Shown: piece by piece, positions 50,052 to 58,497 of the stretch | Numbering within the stretch: the stretch's first letter is position 1 | How the letters are laid out: every line of letters begins with the position of its first letter | From: Paenibacillus sp. V4I7 | Lineage (GTDB): Bacteria; Bacillota; Bacilli; Paenibacillales; NBRC-103111 | DNA length: 64,000 bases | Direction: 5' to 3' | Assembly (NCBI RefSeq): GCF_030817275.1 | Contig: NZ_JAUSZD010000002.1 | Location: 4,092,001 to 4,156,000 of the forward strand | The notes under the pieces: generated by a model | Databases searched by the model: none | Told to the model about the DNA's origin: nothing | Seen by the model: only the letters and a program-made list of their open reading frames with translations | Position numbers and translations under genes: made by a program

Positions 50052-51659
50052 CTACTCTTTCATTACTCGCTCATGAATTTCAGTGACTACTTTTCTAGCA
50101 GATTCAATCGCCCCTGCCTGCCAAGCGGTAATATAGCTGATATGCTCCCCAGCCAAATATATGCGACCATCCGGCTTGCACAGGGTAGGGTAATACATTT
50201 TGCGGTCGTCCGCCGTATAGGAAGCCCATCCGCCAAGATTATATTTAATCTTCTTCCAATCGATGGAGAACGAGGCCTCAAACTCCTTATGGTATTGGGG
50301 ATGAATTTTCGCCCCTTGGCTTAAAGCATAGTCCTCCCTTTGGACAGGTGTCATTTTTCCAATCTTGTCAGAGTTAGCCCCGAAAGCATAATAGCCTAAG
50401 AGGATGCCTTTTGTGGAAAAATAGTCATTTGGCGGGTAATAAATACTGGATATGTCCATATTCGTTAGTGAGCTTCCGCCAAATATATGCTCATCTTCCT
50501 CCCAGAACCGCCGTTTGAATTGGAGGCCAATTTTACCGGCAGATGCGTAGCTAATCTTAGAAATTGCAGTAGACATTTCGGCAGAGAAATCAGCCTTGAT
50601 ATCCTTAAGGACAGGTAATGGAATCGTACATATGCAAAAGTCTCCGGCAGCTTCCTTGCTGGCGCCGCTGTTCAAATCCTTATACAGGACGCGAACACCT
50701 TCCGACGATTGTTTAATTTCCTGTACCTCAGCATGGAACTCGATACGGTCCCCTACACGCTTCTCAAACGCTTTAGCAATTTGGTCCATCCCGCCTACCG
50801 GATGAAACATCATCATTTGTTGATCGTAGCTGTATTCACTGCTAAAAAATTGACCAAAACCGGAATTAATGATCGCTTTTAAACTAAAAGGATCTCTACG
50901 AACCCCTGAGTCAAACTTACCACCTGGTTCTTCGACATAGCCAGCTCTGCTAGAGCCTTTGTAGAACAGATCGGCGTTCAAATCTCCTTCGGTCTTCAAA
51001 TAAGCAACGAGCTTATCTTTTTCTTCTGTTGTTAGCGGGAGATCCAGCGCCTTCTGGTTTACTGCTTTGGCCAGCATCTCGGCGACATACCCCCTAACAT
51101 CAGCTTTTGCTTGGCGCTTCGGAATTTTCTTTCCCGACAATTCACCGACATTTTCGTTATAATAGTAGCCGCTCTCGTTTACATTGTTGAAAGGCTCAAT
51201 GGCGACACCGAATTTGCGTGCATATTCCAAGGTTACATGAAACTGGGGAATCCGCATCGGTCCCGTGTTAAAATACATCCCATTATCAAAGCGCGCAACC
51301 TGCTTGCTGCCTCCGACTTCCGTAACGGTCGTTCCTCTGCGGGCTGTCCAAACTCTGCCGCCAGAACGAGCTCTCGATTCTAAAATTGTACATTGATAAC
51401 CAGCCATTCCTAGCTCATAGGCAGCCGTCATACCAGCTACCCCAGCACCTAAAATAATCACTTTTTTCCCATTGCGGTTTGTTGAAGTGAGATCCCTACC
51501 TGAAGGTGGCGTGTAATCTGCCGCTTTCATCGTTTCTGGGGATAAGAGCCCCAGAGTCCCCATAACACTAAAGAGTGCGGCTGACCCTCCAATTTTGCCG
51601 ACAGTAGTCAAAAATTGTCTACGTGTAATTTGATCTTCTTTGATTGGTGTCTTCTCCAT
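50052..51659 (-). CDS. Tat-exported flavin amine/L-amino acid oxidase
   Basis: A 535-residue flavin monoamine oxidase-type enzyme. The N-terminus has a Tat signal: TRRQFL (residues 12-17) before a hydrophobic stretch (VGKIGGSAALFSVMGTLGLL). The FAD-binding motif is VIILGAGVAGMTAAYELG (about 67-84) with ESRARSGGRVWTAR, and the C-terminal GRIYLAGEHISYITAWQAGAI binds the flavin. Family members oxidise L-amino acids or amines to the imine with release of hydrogen peroxide. Together with a secreted RidA and TatA in the same operon, a folded flavoenzyme exported by Tat is the clear inference. The amino-acid specificity is unknown. Confidence 0.92.
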   Translation of the reverse strand: MEKTPIKEDQITRRQFLTTVGKIGGSAALFSVMGTLGLLSPETMKAADYTPPSGRDLTSTNRNGKKVIILGAGVAGMTAAYELGMAGYQCTILESRARSGGRVWTARRGTTVTEVGGSKQVARFDNGMYFNTGPMRIPQFHVTLEYARKFGVAIEPFNNVNESGYYYNENVGELSGKKIPKRQAKADVRGYVAEMLAKAVNQKALDLPLTTEEKDKLVAYLKTEGDLNADLFYKGSSRAGYVEEPGGKFDSGVRRDPFSLKAIINSGFGQFFSSEYSYDQQMMMFHPVGGMDQIAKAFEKRVGDRIEFHAEVQEIKQSSEGVRVLYKDLNSGASKEAAGDFCICTIPLPVLKDIKADFSAEMSTAISKISYASAGKIGLQFKRRFWEEDEHIFGGSSLTNMDISSIYYPPNDYFSTKGILLGYYAFGANSDKIGKMTPVQREDYALSQGAKIHPQYHKEFEASFSIDWKKIKYNLGGWASYTADDRKMYYPTLCKPDGRIYLAGEHISYITAWQAGAIESARKVVTEIHERVMKE

Positions 51660-51736
51660 GCTCCCATCTCCTCGTTCAAGTTTGGATAAACCGCACCTTA
51701 AACGTACCAGTAGGACATGTATTCGTCACTATTAAG

Positions 51737-51753
51737 TGTTAGATTACATTACA
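51737..51753 (+). promoter_or_regulatory. TnrA/GlnR-type box upstream of the amino-acid oxidase operon
   Basis: TGTTAGATTACATTACA matches the TnrA/GlnR consensus TGTNANAWWWTMTNACA at 16 of 17 positions. It lies 78-94 nt upstream of the oxidase start, in the spacer shared with the TnrA-like MerR gene. Confidence 0.6.
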
Positions 51754-51842
51754 TAAATATTACTTATACCGGGATAAAAATAGGTTATTTGATCAGATAT
51801 GGGCATGGTGATAGAGTTAACTTGTAAACAATGTCATGTAAA

Positions 51843-51859
51843 CGTTAATTTATCTAACA
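51843..51859 (-). promoter_or_regulatory. Second, weaker TnrA-like half-matching site before the MerR gene
   Basis: Minus-strand TGTTAGATAAATTAACG shares 12 of 17 bases with the box at 51737 and fits the TnrA consensus with three mismatches. It lies 16 nt before the MerR start and could allow autoregulation. Confidence 0.3.
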
Positions 51860-51874
51860 TTTCTAGGAGGTTGG

Positions 51875-52111
51875 ATGATGTCGATGACGAAGAAGAAAGT
51901 GATTCAAATTGGTGTGGTAAGCGAATTAACCGGGTTATCGGAGAGGCAGATTCGTTATTACGAAGATCGCAAGCTTATTTTCCCAGAAAGAAGTAAAGGA
52001 GGCGTTCGTAAATATTCATTTGAGGATATTCAGACCATCATGGAAATTCACACAAAGCTGATGGACGGCTTCCACACCGTTGAACTTAAGCGTATGCTAG
52101 CGGGTTCTTAA
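51875..52111 (+). CDS. MerR family regulator, TnrA/GlnR-like DNA-binding domain only
   Basis: A 78-residue protein. IGVVSELTGLSERQIRYYEDR then KLIFPERSKGGVRKYSFEDI is the winged helix of the MerR family in the form used by TnrA and GlnR (VSELTGLSxRQIRYYE, PxRSxxGxRKYSF). The protein stops shortly after, without the dimerisation/glutamine-synthetase-binding tail of TnrA/GlnR (about 105-135 residues). AGGAGG precedes ATG. It lies 39 nt before tatC on the plus strand and diverges from the oxidase operon. Nitrogen-linked control is inferred from the sequence class and the TnrA-type box next to it. Confidence 0.85.
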   Translation: MMSMTKKKVIQIGVVSELTGLSERQIRYYEDRKLIFPERSKGGVRKYSFEDIQTIMEIHTKLMDGFHTVELKRMLAGS

Positions 52112-52149
52112 GACAATGACAACCATACATAGCTTTGGAGGTGCCTTTC

Positions 52150-52908
52150 ATGCCAATAAAAGAAATGATGTCTCTCGTTGAACATCTGTCCGAACTGCGA
52201 ACACGCATTATTCGAGTTCTCATCGTAATTGTCCTTACGATGATTGCCGGTTTTCTTGCTGCCCAGAAGCTCCTCCTCTACTTGAAGCAAACACCCCCGG
52301 CATCCGACATGACATGGCATGTATTTTCCCCCATGGATAGTATTCGCCTCTATATGATGATTGCGTTCGTCATATCACTTACGGTTTCTTTGCCTTTTAT
52401 CCTATATCAGATCTGGGGATTCGTTAAACAAGGTCTAACGAAGGAGGAGCAGTCAGCCTCACTTCGTTATATCCCTTATACGGTCCTGTGCTTCATCATC
52501 GGTTTAACCTTTGCCTACTTCGTTGTTTTCCCCATGTGTATGGCATTCACTACCCAAATTTCCGATAACCTCGGATTAACCCCGACGTACGGCGTCGCGC
52601 AATATTTTAGCTTCATGCTGAACATTGTGCTGCCTTTGTCGATTGCCTTCGAACTTCCCATCGTCGTCATGTTTCTAACTAGACTAAAGCTGCTGAATCC
52701 AAAGCTCTTGAACAAAATTCGCAGATATGCCTACCTTGTCCTAGTCATCGTAGCCAGCCTTATTTCACCGCCAGATCTCATCTCACATCTCATAGTGGCC
52801 ATTCCTTTATTCGCTTTATATGAAATCAGCGTCGTGCTATCTCGTTTCGTCTATAACGAACAAATGAAAGAGCTAAGCAAACTAAGTGTTGAGTACGGAG
52901 CCTCTTAA
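52150..52908 (+). CDS. tatC: Twin-arginine translocase subunit TatC
   Basis: A 252-residue, six-helix protein; I start at the ATG at 52150, since the TTG 15 nt upstream lies within the GGAGGTG site. TatC motifs are SLVEHLSELRTRIIRVLI (substrate recognition Glu), VFSPMDSIRLYMMIAFVISL, PFILYQIWGFVKQGLTKEE, FPMCMAFTT and FELPIVVMFLTRLKLLN. With TatA it forms a minimal Tat system. Its own pairing with a Tat-signal oxidase suggests a dedicated translocase. Same operon as the MerR gene. Confidence 0.94.
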   Translation: MPIKEMMSLVEHLSELRTRIIRVLIVIVLTMIAGFLAAQKLLLYLKQTPPASDMTWHVFSPMDSIRLYMMIAFVISLTVSLPFILYQIWGFVKQGLTKEEQSASLRYIPYTVLCFIIGLTFAYFVVFPMCMAFTTQISDNLGLTPTYGVAQYFSFMLNIVLPLSIAFELPIVVMFLTRLKLLNPKLLNKIRRYAYLVLVIVASLISPPDLISHLIVAIPLFALYEISVVLSRFVYNEQMKELSKLSVEYGAS

Positions 52909-52990
52909 AATAGGGCTTCCCTATCATTGCCTATGGTCCGCTTTTGGGATATATTTACGACATAAATCACTTCCCAAAAAAAGGAGAACT

Positions 52991-53878
52991 ATGCGGATTG
53001 AACAACTTCTCTATATCATTGAAATCAATCAAACCGGTTCGATTTCCCTAGCTGCCGAAAAGCTTCACGTCTCCCAACCGAATATCAGTCAGGCCATTGT
53101 GAGTCTGGAAGAAGAGCTTGGAGTTAAACTATTTAAGCGTTCGCGCTTCGGAGCCGTTCCTACGGAAGATGGGAAATTAATAATAAGTAAAGCGGAAGAG
53201 ATTATTAACAAAGTTGAGGAACTCCGAGAGACGGCAATTTTTCAGTCCAATCAGCTCTCAGGGTTCCTTTCCATCGCTTCCGTGCCTAGCCTGTGCTTGA
53301 GTGTATTACCCTCAACCTTGGCGATTTTCAAAGCGAAACATACTGGCGTAGAGCTTGAAATGTTGGAACTTGATTATCCGCAAATTAAACAAGAAGTCCA
53401 AAGCGGTAATGTAGATATCGGTCTAATAGCTGTATCCCGGAATTATGAAGAACCGAATAAACAATTGATCACAGAGACGTTAATGGACAGCAGAGTGATG
53501 GCATGTGTAGGGATAAACTCCCCACTTTCTCATCGAAAAAGCATCTCCTTAGAAGAACTTGTACATCAACCGATCCTCCTGAATTCGGAGTACCTTATTA
53601 ATAAATTAAAAAAATATGGAGAGCCGAATATTTTATTTAAGCTAGGGAATTCAGAGGCTGCAAAACGAGTGATTGCTGAAGGTATTGCTATTGGATTTTA
53701 TACGGAAATCGGCTTAAAATACGACCCTTATGTCCAAACAGGCAGCATTATTGCATTAGAAATCACCGGAGAGGATATGGATATTTCCTTCTGCTCCATA
53801 CGTCTAAAGAATCGCTATCAGTCCCTGCCCTGCAAAGAGTTTACGAAAGAACTGAAAACGATTATTGCAACAATTTGA
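52991..53878 (+). CDS. LysR family transcriptional regulator
   Basis: A 295-residue protein starting at the ATG at 52991 (AAAAAAAGGAG upstream). The LysR helix-turn-helix is at residues about 3-60 (QLLYIIEINQTGSISLAAEKL, VSQPNISQAIVSLEEELGVKLF), followed by a periplasmic-binding-like effector domain (LSIASVPSLCLSVLPSTLAIF, ELDYPQIKQEVQSGNVDIGLI). It starts 82 nt after tatC and converges with the APC permease, overlapping its end by 17 nt. Its regulon is unknown, but the amino-acid transport neighbour is a natural candidate. Confidence 0.9.
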   Translation: MRIEQLLYIIEINQTGSISLAAEKLHVSQPNISQAIVSLEEELGVKLFKRSRFGAVPTEDGKLIISKAEEIINKVEELRETAIFQSNQLSGFLSIASVPSLCLSVLPSTLAIFKAKHTGVELEMLELDYPQIKQEVQSGNVDIGLIAVSRNYEEPNKQLITETLMDSRVMACVGINSPLSHRKSISLEELVHQPILLNSEYLINKLKKYGEPNILFKLGNSEAAKRVIAEGIAIGFYTEIGLKYDPYVQTGSIIALEITGEDMDISFCSIRLKNRYQSLPCKEFTKELKTIIATI

Positions 53879-55223
53879 TATCTTGACTCTCGCTTGATGC
53901 TGCGTAAGAAGCATATTTATTTACTCGGCGTTTGCCGACAATCCTCACATAAACGATGGCTCCTGCGACAAGCACGATGTTGCCTACAATTAATGGAGTC
54001 GACAATCGGCTGAGGAGTAAATAGCCTTGAAAGGCCAGTAAACCAACGGCTATGATGACAATGGTGTAAAGTAGGCCTGGCTTCATAGTGAATGGTGCTT
54101 TGCGATAAAGCTCTGGGTATTTGCGAGGAAGCTGTACGGCAGAAAGTACGGGGAAAATGCTCGAAATAAGTAAGATACCAACGCCTAGCTGGGAAACCGT
54201 AGTCAACGAGACTCCAGTCACAATGGGTATGACCCCAAGCAGATAGTAAAACGTGAGCAGCCAATGTGGTGTACCATACCTTCGATTAATGGCGCCGAAC
54301 GATGCTGGGAGCCAGCCATCGCGACTTGCCACCAGCATCCCCCTCGTCACCCAGGAAAACGTTACATTGAGTGTAGAAGCCAGAGCAAACATAGCCCCGC
54401 CTATGATAAAAAATAGGAACAATGGATTGGGCAATATCGTCCTCGCCACATCTGAAAGCGACTCTCCTGCAACATGGGAAATCGGCAGAACTCCGGTTGC
54501 CACGATGCCAATGCCTATGTAAAGCAAGGCAACTATGCCACTACTGATGAAAATTGTAAGCGGAATATCCCTTTGTGGCCGCTTCATTTCACCTCCGAGC
54601 TCAACTACGGCATAAGCGCCTCCAGATGCAAAGGATGTGATTCCAACCGCTGTAAGAAAGCTCCCCATTCCCTGAGGAAAAATCTCTGCGGGATGAAACA
54701 CCGAATAGTCGACCTTCGAAATTCCCCACACAATGAAAACAAGAAGTGACAACAGCTTAATCGCTACGAGCGCCTTTCCTAAGGATGACATGAACTTGAT
54801 GCCAAACAGATTAATGAGATAGAAGAAAGTCAGCACAGTGAAGGAAACAAGCATGATCGGCGTATAAGGCATGATTCCCTGTAAATATTGAGCGAATGAA
54901 ATGGCGTATACAGCGATGGTCAAATGACCGAATGTAAACAGGATTAAATAGACAAACCCTGCATTCGGAGAGAGTAAACGACTCGTGTAGGTATACATGC
55001 CTCCAGTCGTAGGCAGAACTGAGCCTAATACAGCAAGAGGAATCGTGATGATAAGCATAAAAACAGAGGAAAGCACGAAAGCAAGCGGTACACCAGTCCC
55101 CGTTAAAGCTATGGCGATGCCAGTAATTGACATGATACCCGCTCCAATAATTTGTCCGAGAGCAATACCAATTGAATCTCGTAAGCCTAACACCTTCTTC
55201 AATTTTCCTTCTTCATTCACCAT
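53862..55223 (-). CDS. APC family amino acid permease
   Basis: A 453-residue protein with 12 predicted helices, starting at the ATG at 55223. The APC motifs are LRDSIGIALGQIIGAGIMSI (helix 1 unwound region) and GGAYAVVELGGEMKRPQRDIPLTI (helix 6-loop). It imports or exchanges amino acids, with unknown specificity. It is convergent with the LysR gene and lies close to the extracytoplasmic amino-acid oxidase, so uptake of amino acids or oxidation products is a possible link. Confidence 0.88.
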   Translation of the reverse strand: MVNEEGKLKKVLGLRDSIGIALGQIIGAGIMSITGIAIALTGTGVPLAFVLSSVFMLIITIPLAVLGSVLPTTGGMYTYTSRLLSPNAGFVYLILFTFGHLTIAVYAISFAQYLQGIMPYTPIMLVSFTVLTFFYLINLFGIKFMSSLGKALVAIKLLSLLVFIVWGISKVDYSVFHPAEIFPQGMGSFLTAVGITSFASGGAYAVVELGGEMKRPQRDIPLTIFISSGIVALLYIGIGIVATGVLPISHVAGESLSDVARTILPNPLFLFFIIGGAMFALASTLNVTFSWVTRGMLVASRDGWLPASFGAINRRYGTPHWLLTFYYLLGVIPIVTGVSLTTVSQLGVGILLISSIFPVLSAVQLPRKYPELYRKAPFTMKPGLLYTIVIIAVGLLAFQGYLLLSRLSTPLIVGNIVLVAGAIVYVRIVGKRRVNKYASYAASSESQDIKLLQ

Positions 55224-55447
55224 ATTCAGCAGCTCTCCCTCACAACTCCACCCATAAATGTATACAATCATTTTCTGCATAAACCAAGTATTCCCTTCTT
55301 CTTAATGAAAATTGAGCTAATTATTATTTAATAAAACAGTCATTATCGAACTTTATCCCGCATAGAGTATATAGTTGCTTATTACTGAAAGCCGTATGAA
55401 AGTTTACTGAAATCCAATTTTCACACTTGAAGGGATGCTGATTTCGT

Positions 55448-55933
55448 ATTATTACATTAGAACAAATTCATTTTATCGAAACTCGCTGTATCAATCCGCA
55501 AGATGCCATTATTGTTCGTTTACTCACAGAAGGTATTGCCTCTCACGAAATTGTTTATTTGAAAAAGAACTCATTAGATGCTAAAAATCAATTGCTTACA
55601 GTCACTGATTCTATGGGTACTAAGAGGCAAGTACAAATTACGCGAACATGTGCTGAACTGTATCAAAGTGCTCTGGGACAAACGAAATACATAGTCAACT
55701 ACGGAGACCTTCCAAATAAACAACTGATAACCGATCTTCGAGATAGTGAGTATCTCATCAAGGTGAGCATGCGAGATTTCATTGCAAATCGCAGTATGAT
55801 CACGGAGATGGATTCCGTTATTTTGCGAACGATATATATGAGACTTCGGCGATTAGCTGACTTTTTCTCAACACCGGAACTCACGTATTTAACGACAGGA
55901 AAACTTGAACTTAAACAATTAGCACATGCATAA
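55448..55933 (+). CDS. Hypothetical protein of 120-160 residues with an uncertain start
   Basis: From a TTG at 55559 the frame gives 124 residues (KKNSLDAKNQLLTVTDSMG ... LKQLAHA), but the upstream in-frame sequence from 55448 (ITLEQIHFIETRCINPQDAI, then IVRLLTEGIASHEIVYLKKN) reads like real protein, with no ATG, GTG or TTG before the preceding stop at 55439. ATT codons at 55448 and 55451 are the only candidates, with AAGGGA upstream. Either a rare ATT start is used or the start codon has mutated. Mixed alpha-beta content, no membrane segment, family unknown. A terminator follows. Confidence 0.55.
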   Translation: MITLEQIHFIETRCINPQDAIIVRLLTEGIASHEIVYLKKNSLDAKNQLLTVTDSMGTKRQVQITRTCAELYQSALGQTKYIVNYGDLPNKQLITDLRDSEYLIKVSMRDFIANRSMITEMDSVILRTIYMRLRRLADFFSTPELTYLTTGKLELKQLAHA

Positions 55934-55943
55934 TGGATGGATG

Positions 55944-55970
55944 TGGAGGCCTTTAGGGCCTCTTTTTATT
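55944..55970 (+). terminator. Rho-independent terminator
   Basis: GAGGCC and GGGCCTC with a four-base loop, followed by TTTTTATTT, 13 nt after the stop at 55933. Confidence 0.85.
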
Positions 55971-56008
55971 TCCCTGGTTTCATTTATATCTTTATTGTAC
56001 GAAAATGT

Positions 56009-56037
56009 TTGATTCACTTCCGTTTTTGTGTTATCTT
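56009..56037 (+). promoter_or_regulatory. Promoter of the secreted beta-helix protein gene
   Basis: TTGATT and TATCTT, 17 bp apart on the plus strand, with a perfect cre site directly downstream. Confidence 0.65.
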
Positions 56038-56042
56038 TCATT

Positions 56043-56056
56043 TGTAAGCGATTACA
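56043..56056. promoter_or_regulatory. Perfect cre (CcpA operator)
   Basis: TGTAAGCGATTACA matches TGWAANCGNTNWCA at all 14 positions. It lies 6 nt downstream of the -10 element, a position that blocks transcription when CcpA-HPr-Ser-P binds, so this gene is probably glucose-repressed. Confidence 0.8.
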
Positions 56057-56077
56057 AAAATGAGAGGTGGTTTTATA

Positions 56078-57502
56078 ATGACTTATTTTTCAGCTAGTAG
56101 TAACAACTTACACGCTGCTTTTAGGAGGAAATTTTCAAGTTTACTTCTTATGTCTACGGTAGTGGTAACCATTGCTTTGCCTACGCAAGCTGGCGCAGCA
56201 CCGGTTAACTGCAGTACGGCCTCCTGTTTAACAACAGCATTATCCAATGCAGTAGCTGGAGACCGCATTATTCTTGCAGCCGGAACCTATACGGGCAATT
56301 TTGTGTCTGGCGTAAATGGCACCTCTTCGAACCCGATTATCATCGAAAGTGCCAGTTCCACCAATAAAGCAATTTTAAATGGCGGTGGAACATCAAGTGG
56401 CTACACGCTTCATCTAACCGGGAATTATACCCAAGTTAAAAACCTAAAGATCACCAATGCCAAGAAGGGCATCATGATCGATAATGCCAACAACGGTTTA
56501 ATCGACGGGGTCGAAGTGTACAATATCGGAGAAGAAGGCGTTCATTATCGGGACGGCAGCTCCAACAACATCATCCAAAACTCCAGTGTTCACGACACAG
56601 GACAGGTAACTGCCGATTACGGCGAAGGCGTCTACGTGGGTTCTGATGTCGGCAAATGGGGCACCTATATCAAAGAAGCTGATAACAACAGAATTACGAA
56701 CGTAACGATCGGGCCCAATGTAACAGCAGAATCCATTGATATCAAAGAAGGCACGACAGGAACCATCGTCGAGAATAGTACGTTCAACGGCACAGGCATC
56801 AGCGGAGCCAATGCAGCAAATAGCTTCATGGATGTCAAAGGAAACAACTCGATCATTCGCAATAATACAGTGAATCGCAACGGCAATTCGATTATTGTTG
56901 ATGCCTTCCAGGTGCATGAACGTTCACCGGGTTGGGGCTTTAACAACGACTTCTTTAACAACACTGCAAATATGGATAATGGCACCCCCAATGTTGTGCT
57001 CGTCAATGGTGGTTCAGCAAAAGCTTGCAACAACACACGTACGCCTGCTGGCAATATGTATACAGCCGGGGTAACGGTGTACACGACTTGTACAGGGGGA
57101 GCACCTTCCCCCTCCCTTTTGTCCGTTTCTTCCGTTAGCGATAGCGGCAACGATGGAAATGTGGCCTCCAATACATTGGACAATAACCTAAGCACCCGCT
57201 GGTCCTCTCAAGGAAACGGACAATGGATCAACTTCGATCTCGGTTCCAGCAAAACAGTCAAGTATGCATCCATCGCTTTTCACCAAGGTGATGTCCGTAC
57301 AACAACATTCGATGTTCAAATATCCTCCGACAATACGAACTGGACAACGCTGCTAGCGAATAAGGTCAGTACCACAACACTTTCGCAAGTAACCTATGAC
57401 TTTACGGATACTAGTGGGCGTTATGTCCGAATCGTAGGTCATGGCAACTCCTCTGGCAACGGTTGGAACAGCATAACAGAAGTCGACATTTACGGAAACT
57501 AA
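56078..57502 (+). CDS. Secreted right-handed beta-helix protein with a C-terminal discoidin-like domain
   Basis: About 474 residues from the ATG at 56078 (AGAGGTGG upstream). Signal peptide of about 40 residues ending AGAA/PVN. The central region (about 60-330) has repeated N/I-rich rungs (NNGLIDGVEVYNIGEEGVHY, NNIIQNSSVHDTGQ, NNRITNVTIGPN, GNNSIIRNNTVNRNG) typical of a parallel beta-helix, as in pectate lyases and PL6-like enzymes. After a short linker a C-terminal F5/8 type C domain (about 345-474; NTLDNNLSTRWSSQGNGQWI, DLGSSKTVKYASIAF, GRYVRIVGHGNSSGNGWNSI) should bind carbohydrate. Probably a polysaccharide lyase or hydrolase; exact activity unknown. Confidence 0.8.
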   Translation: MTYFSASSNNLHAAFRRKFSSLLLMSTVVVTIALPTQAGAAPVNCSTASCLTTALSNAVAGDRIILAAGTYTGNFVSGVNGTSSNPIIIESASSTNKAILNGGGTSSGYTLHLTGNYTQVKNLKITNAKKGIMIDNANNGLIDGVEVYNIGEEGVHYRDGSSNNIIQNSSVHDTGQVTADYGEGVYVGSDVGKWGTYIKEADNNRITNVTIGPNVTAESIDIKEGTTGTIVENSTFNGTGISGANAANSFMDVKGNNSIIRNNTVNRNGNSIIVDAFQVHERSPGWGFNNDFFNNTANMDNGTPNVVLVNGGSAKACNNTRTPAGNMYTAGVTVYTTCTGGAPSPSLLSVSSVSDSGNDGNVASNTLDNNLSTRWSSQGNGQWINFDLGSSKTVKYASIAFHQGDVRTTTFDVQISSDNTNWTTLLANKVSTTTLSQVTYDFTDTSGRYVRIVGHGNSSGNGWNSITEVDIYGN

Positions 57503-57514
57503 AGTTGAATTGAA

Positions 57515-57571
57515 AAGAGGCTGTCCCTCCGGTAATCATCCTACCGTTGGTGACAGCCTCTATCTATTTTT
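57515..57571 (+). terminator. Rho-independent terminator after the beta-helix gene
   Basis: AGAGGCTGTC and GACAGCCTCT form the stem, followed by ATCTATTTTTT. On the other strand it may also end the spo0M transcript. Confidence 0.8.
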
Positions 57572-58383
57572 TACCCCAGCAATTCGTCAAAGATCTCCCT
57601 GAACTGATCCGCTACAGAGGAAGAACCTTCCTCCAGCTCTTCCCTGTTGAAAAAGTAGCGATGATGGGACTCGTCCGTATCCAACATATCCGATAGAAAT
57701 CCGCTGAAACCACGCGTTTTTCGATCAAACTCTAGAATGATCTCTACGCCGTGTTCATTCGGGTAGAAGATGAGCTCGAGTTCATCCACCGAGCTGCGGT
57801 ACTCGCCATTTTGATAGGGAACAAATTCAAACTGCTGAACAAACGGCAAATGATAATCGCGTTGTAGATAGTACTCATTCTCCGCTTGATGCAAATGAAA
57901 ACCAAGTTCTTCCAAAGCTTCAAAAACAACCGCAGTATGCGGGTGTGCCTGAACTTTAATATCATCACGATCTGAGGGATCAACCGCATTATCAATGTCT
58001 AAGCCTGTGCGCACCCAGATCGGGCTGACACCAATTGAGATTGGCGTTTCATGTGGCAGAACGAATTGAAAAGGAATTTCAATCGTTTCACCCGGTGCAA
58101 TCTCGAGATTTTCACCAAGCAACAGATTGGCAACAACGATGGTTTCCTTCTGCATACGAGTTTCAGTTCGCCCATCGCGATCAGCATCTATCTCCACAGG
58201 CTTCTTATATTCCGTCATGATTTGAAAGTAGATTTTATCCACTTTCTGCTCCACTTTTCCGCCTTTGGCAATAACGACGCCCTCAACCAGCTCTCCCGGA
58301 ATAAAATCCTCCGTATGAAACTGTGTGTCGATATCGACGTTCCCAATCCCTACTCGTGCTAACATTTTCTTGAAAAACGCCAT
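57571..58383 (-). CDS. spo0M: Sporulation control protein Spo0M (arrestin-like)
   Basis: A 270-residue protein matching Spo0M: FFKKMLARVGIGNVDIDTQF at the start, PGELVEGVVIAKGG, EIAPGETIEIPFQFVLPHETP and VRTGLDIDNAVDPSDRDDI, then a C-terminal RYFF-like tail. The arrestin-like N-domain and the following domain are both present. In Bacillus, Spo0M influences early sporulation. It supports a spore-forming host. No ribosome-binding oddity; start ATG at 58383 with AGGAAAAG-type site. Confidence 0.9.
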   Translation of the reverse strand: MAFFKKMLARVGIGNVDIDTQFHTEDFIPGELVEGVVIAKGGKVEQKVDKIYFQIMTEYKKPVEIDADRDGRTETRMQKETIVVANLLLGENLEIAPGETIEIPFQFVLPHETPISIGVSPIWVRTGLDIDNAVDPSDRDDIKVQAHPHTAVVFEALEELGFHLHQAENEYYLQRDYHLPFVQQFEFVPYQNGEYRSSVDELELIFYPNEHGVEIILEFDRKTRGFSGFLSDMLDTDESHHRYFFNREELEEGSSSVADQFREIFDELLG

Positions 58384-58497
58384 TTCTTTTCCTCCAATTG
58401 CACTTCATAAGCGATAGGTCCGACCGCCGTTTCAGAAAATTGCAGTTTTGCGCGTTTGGGTACGCCATCAATATCGGAGAATGAGCAGCAGCATTTC

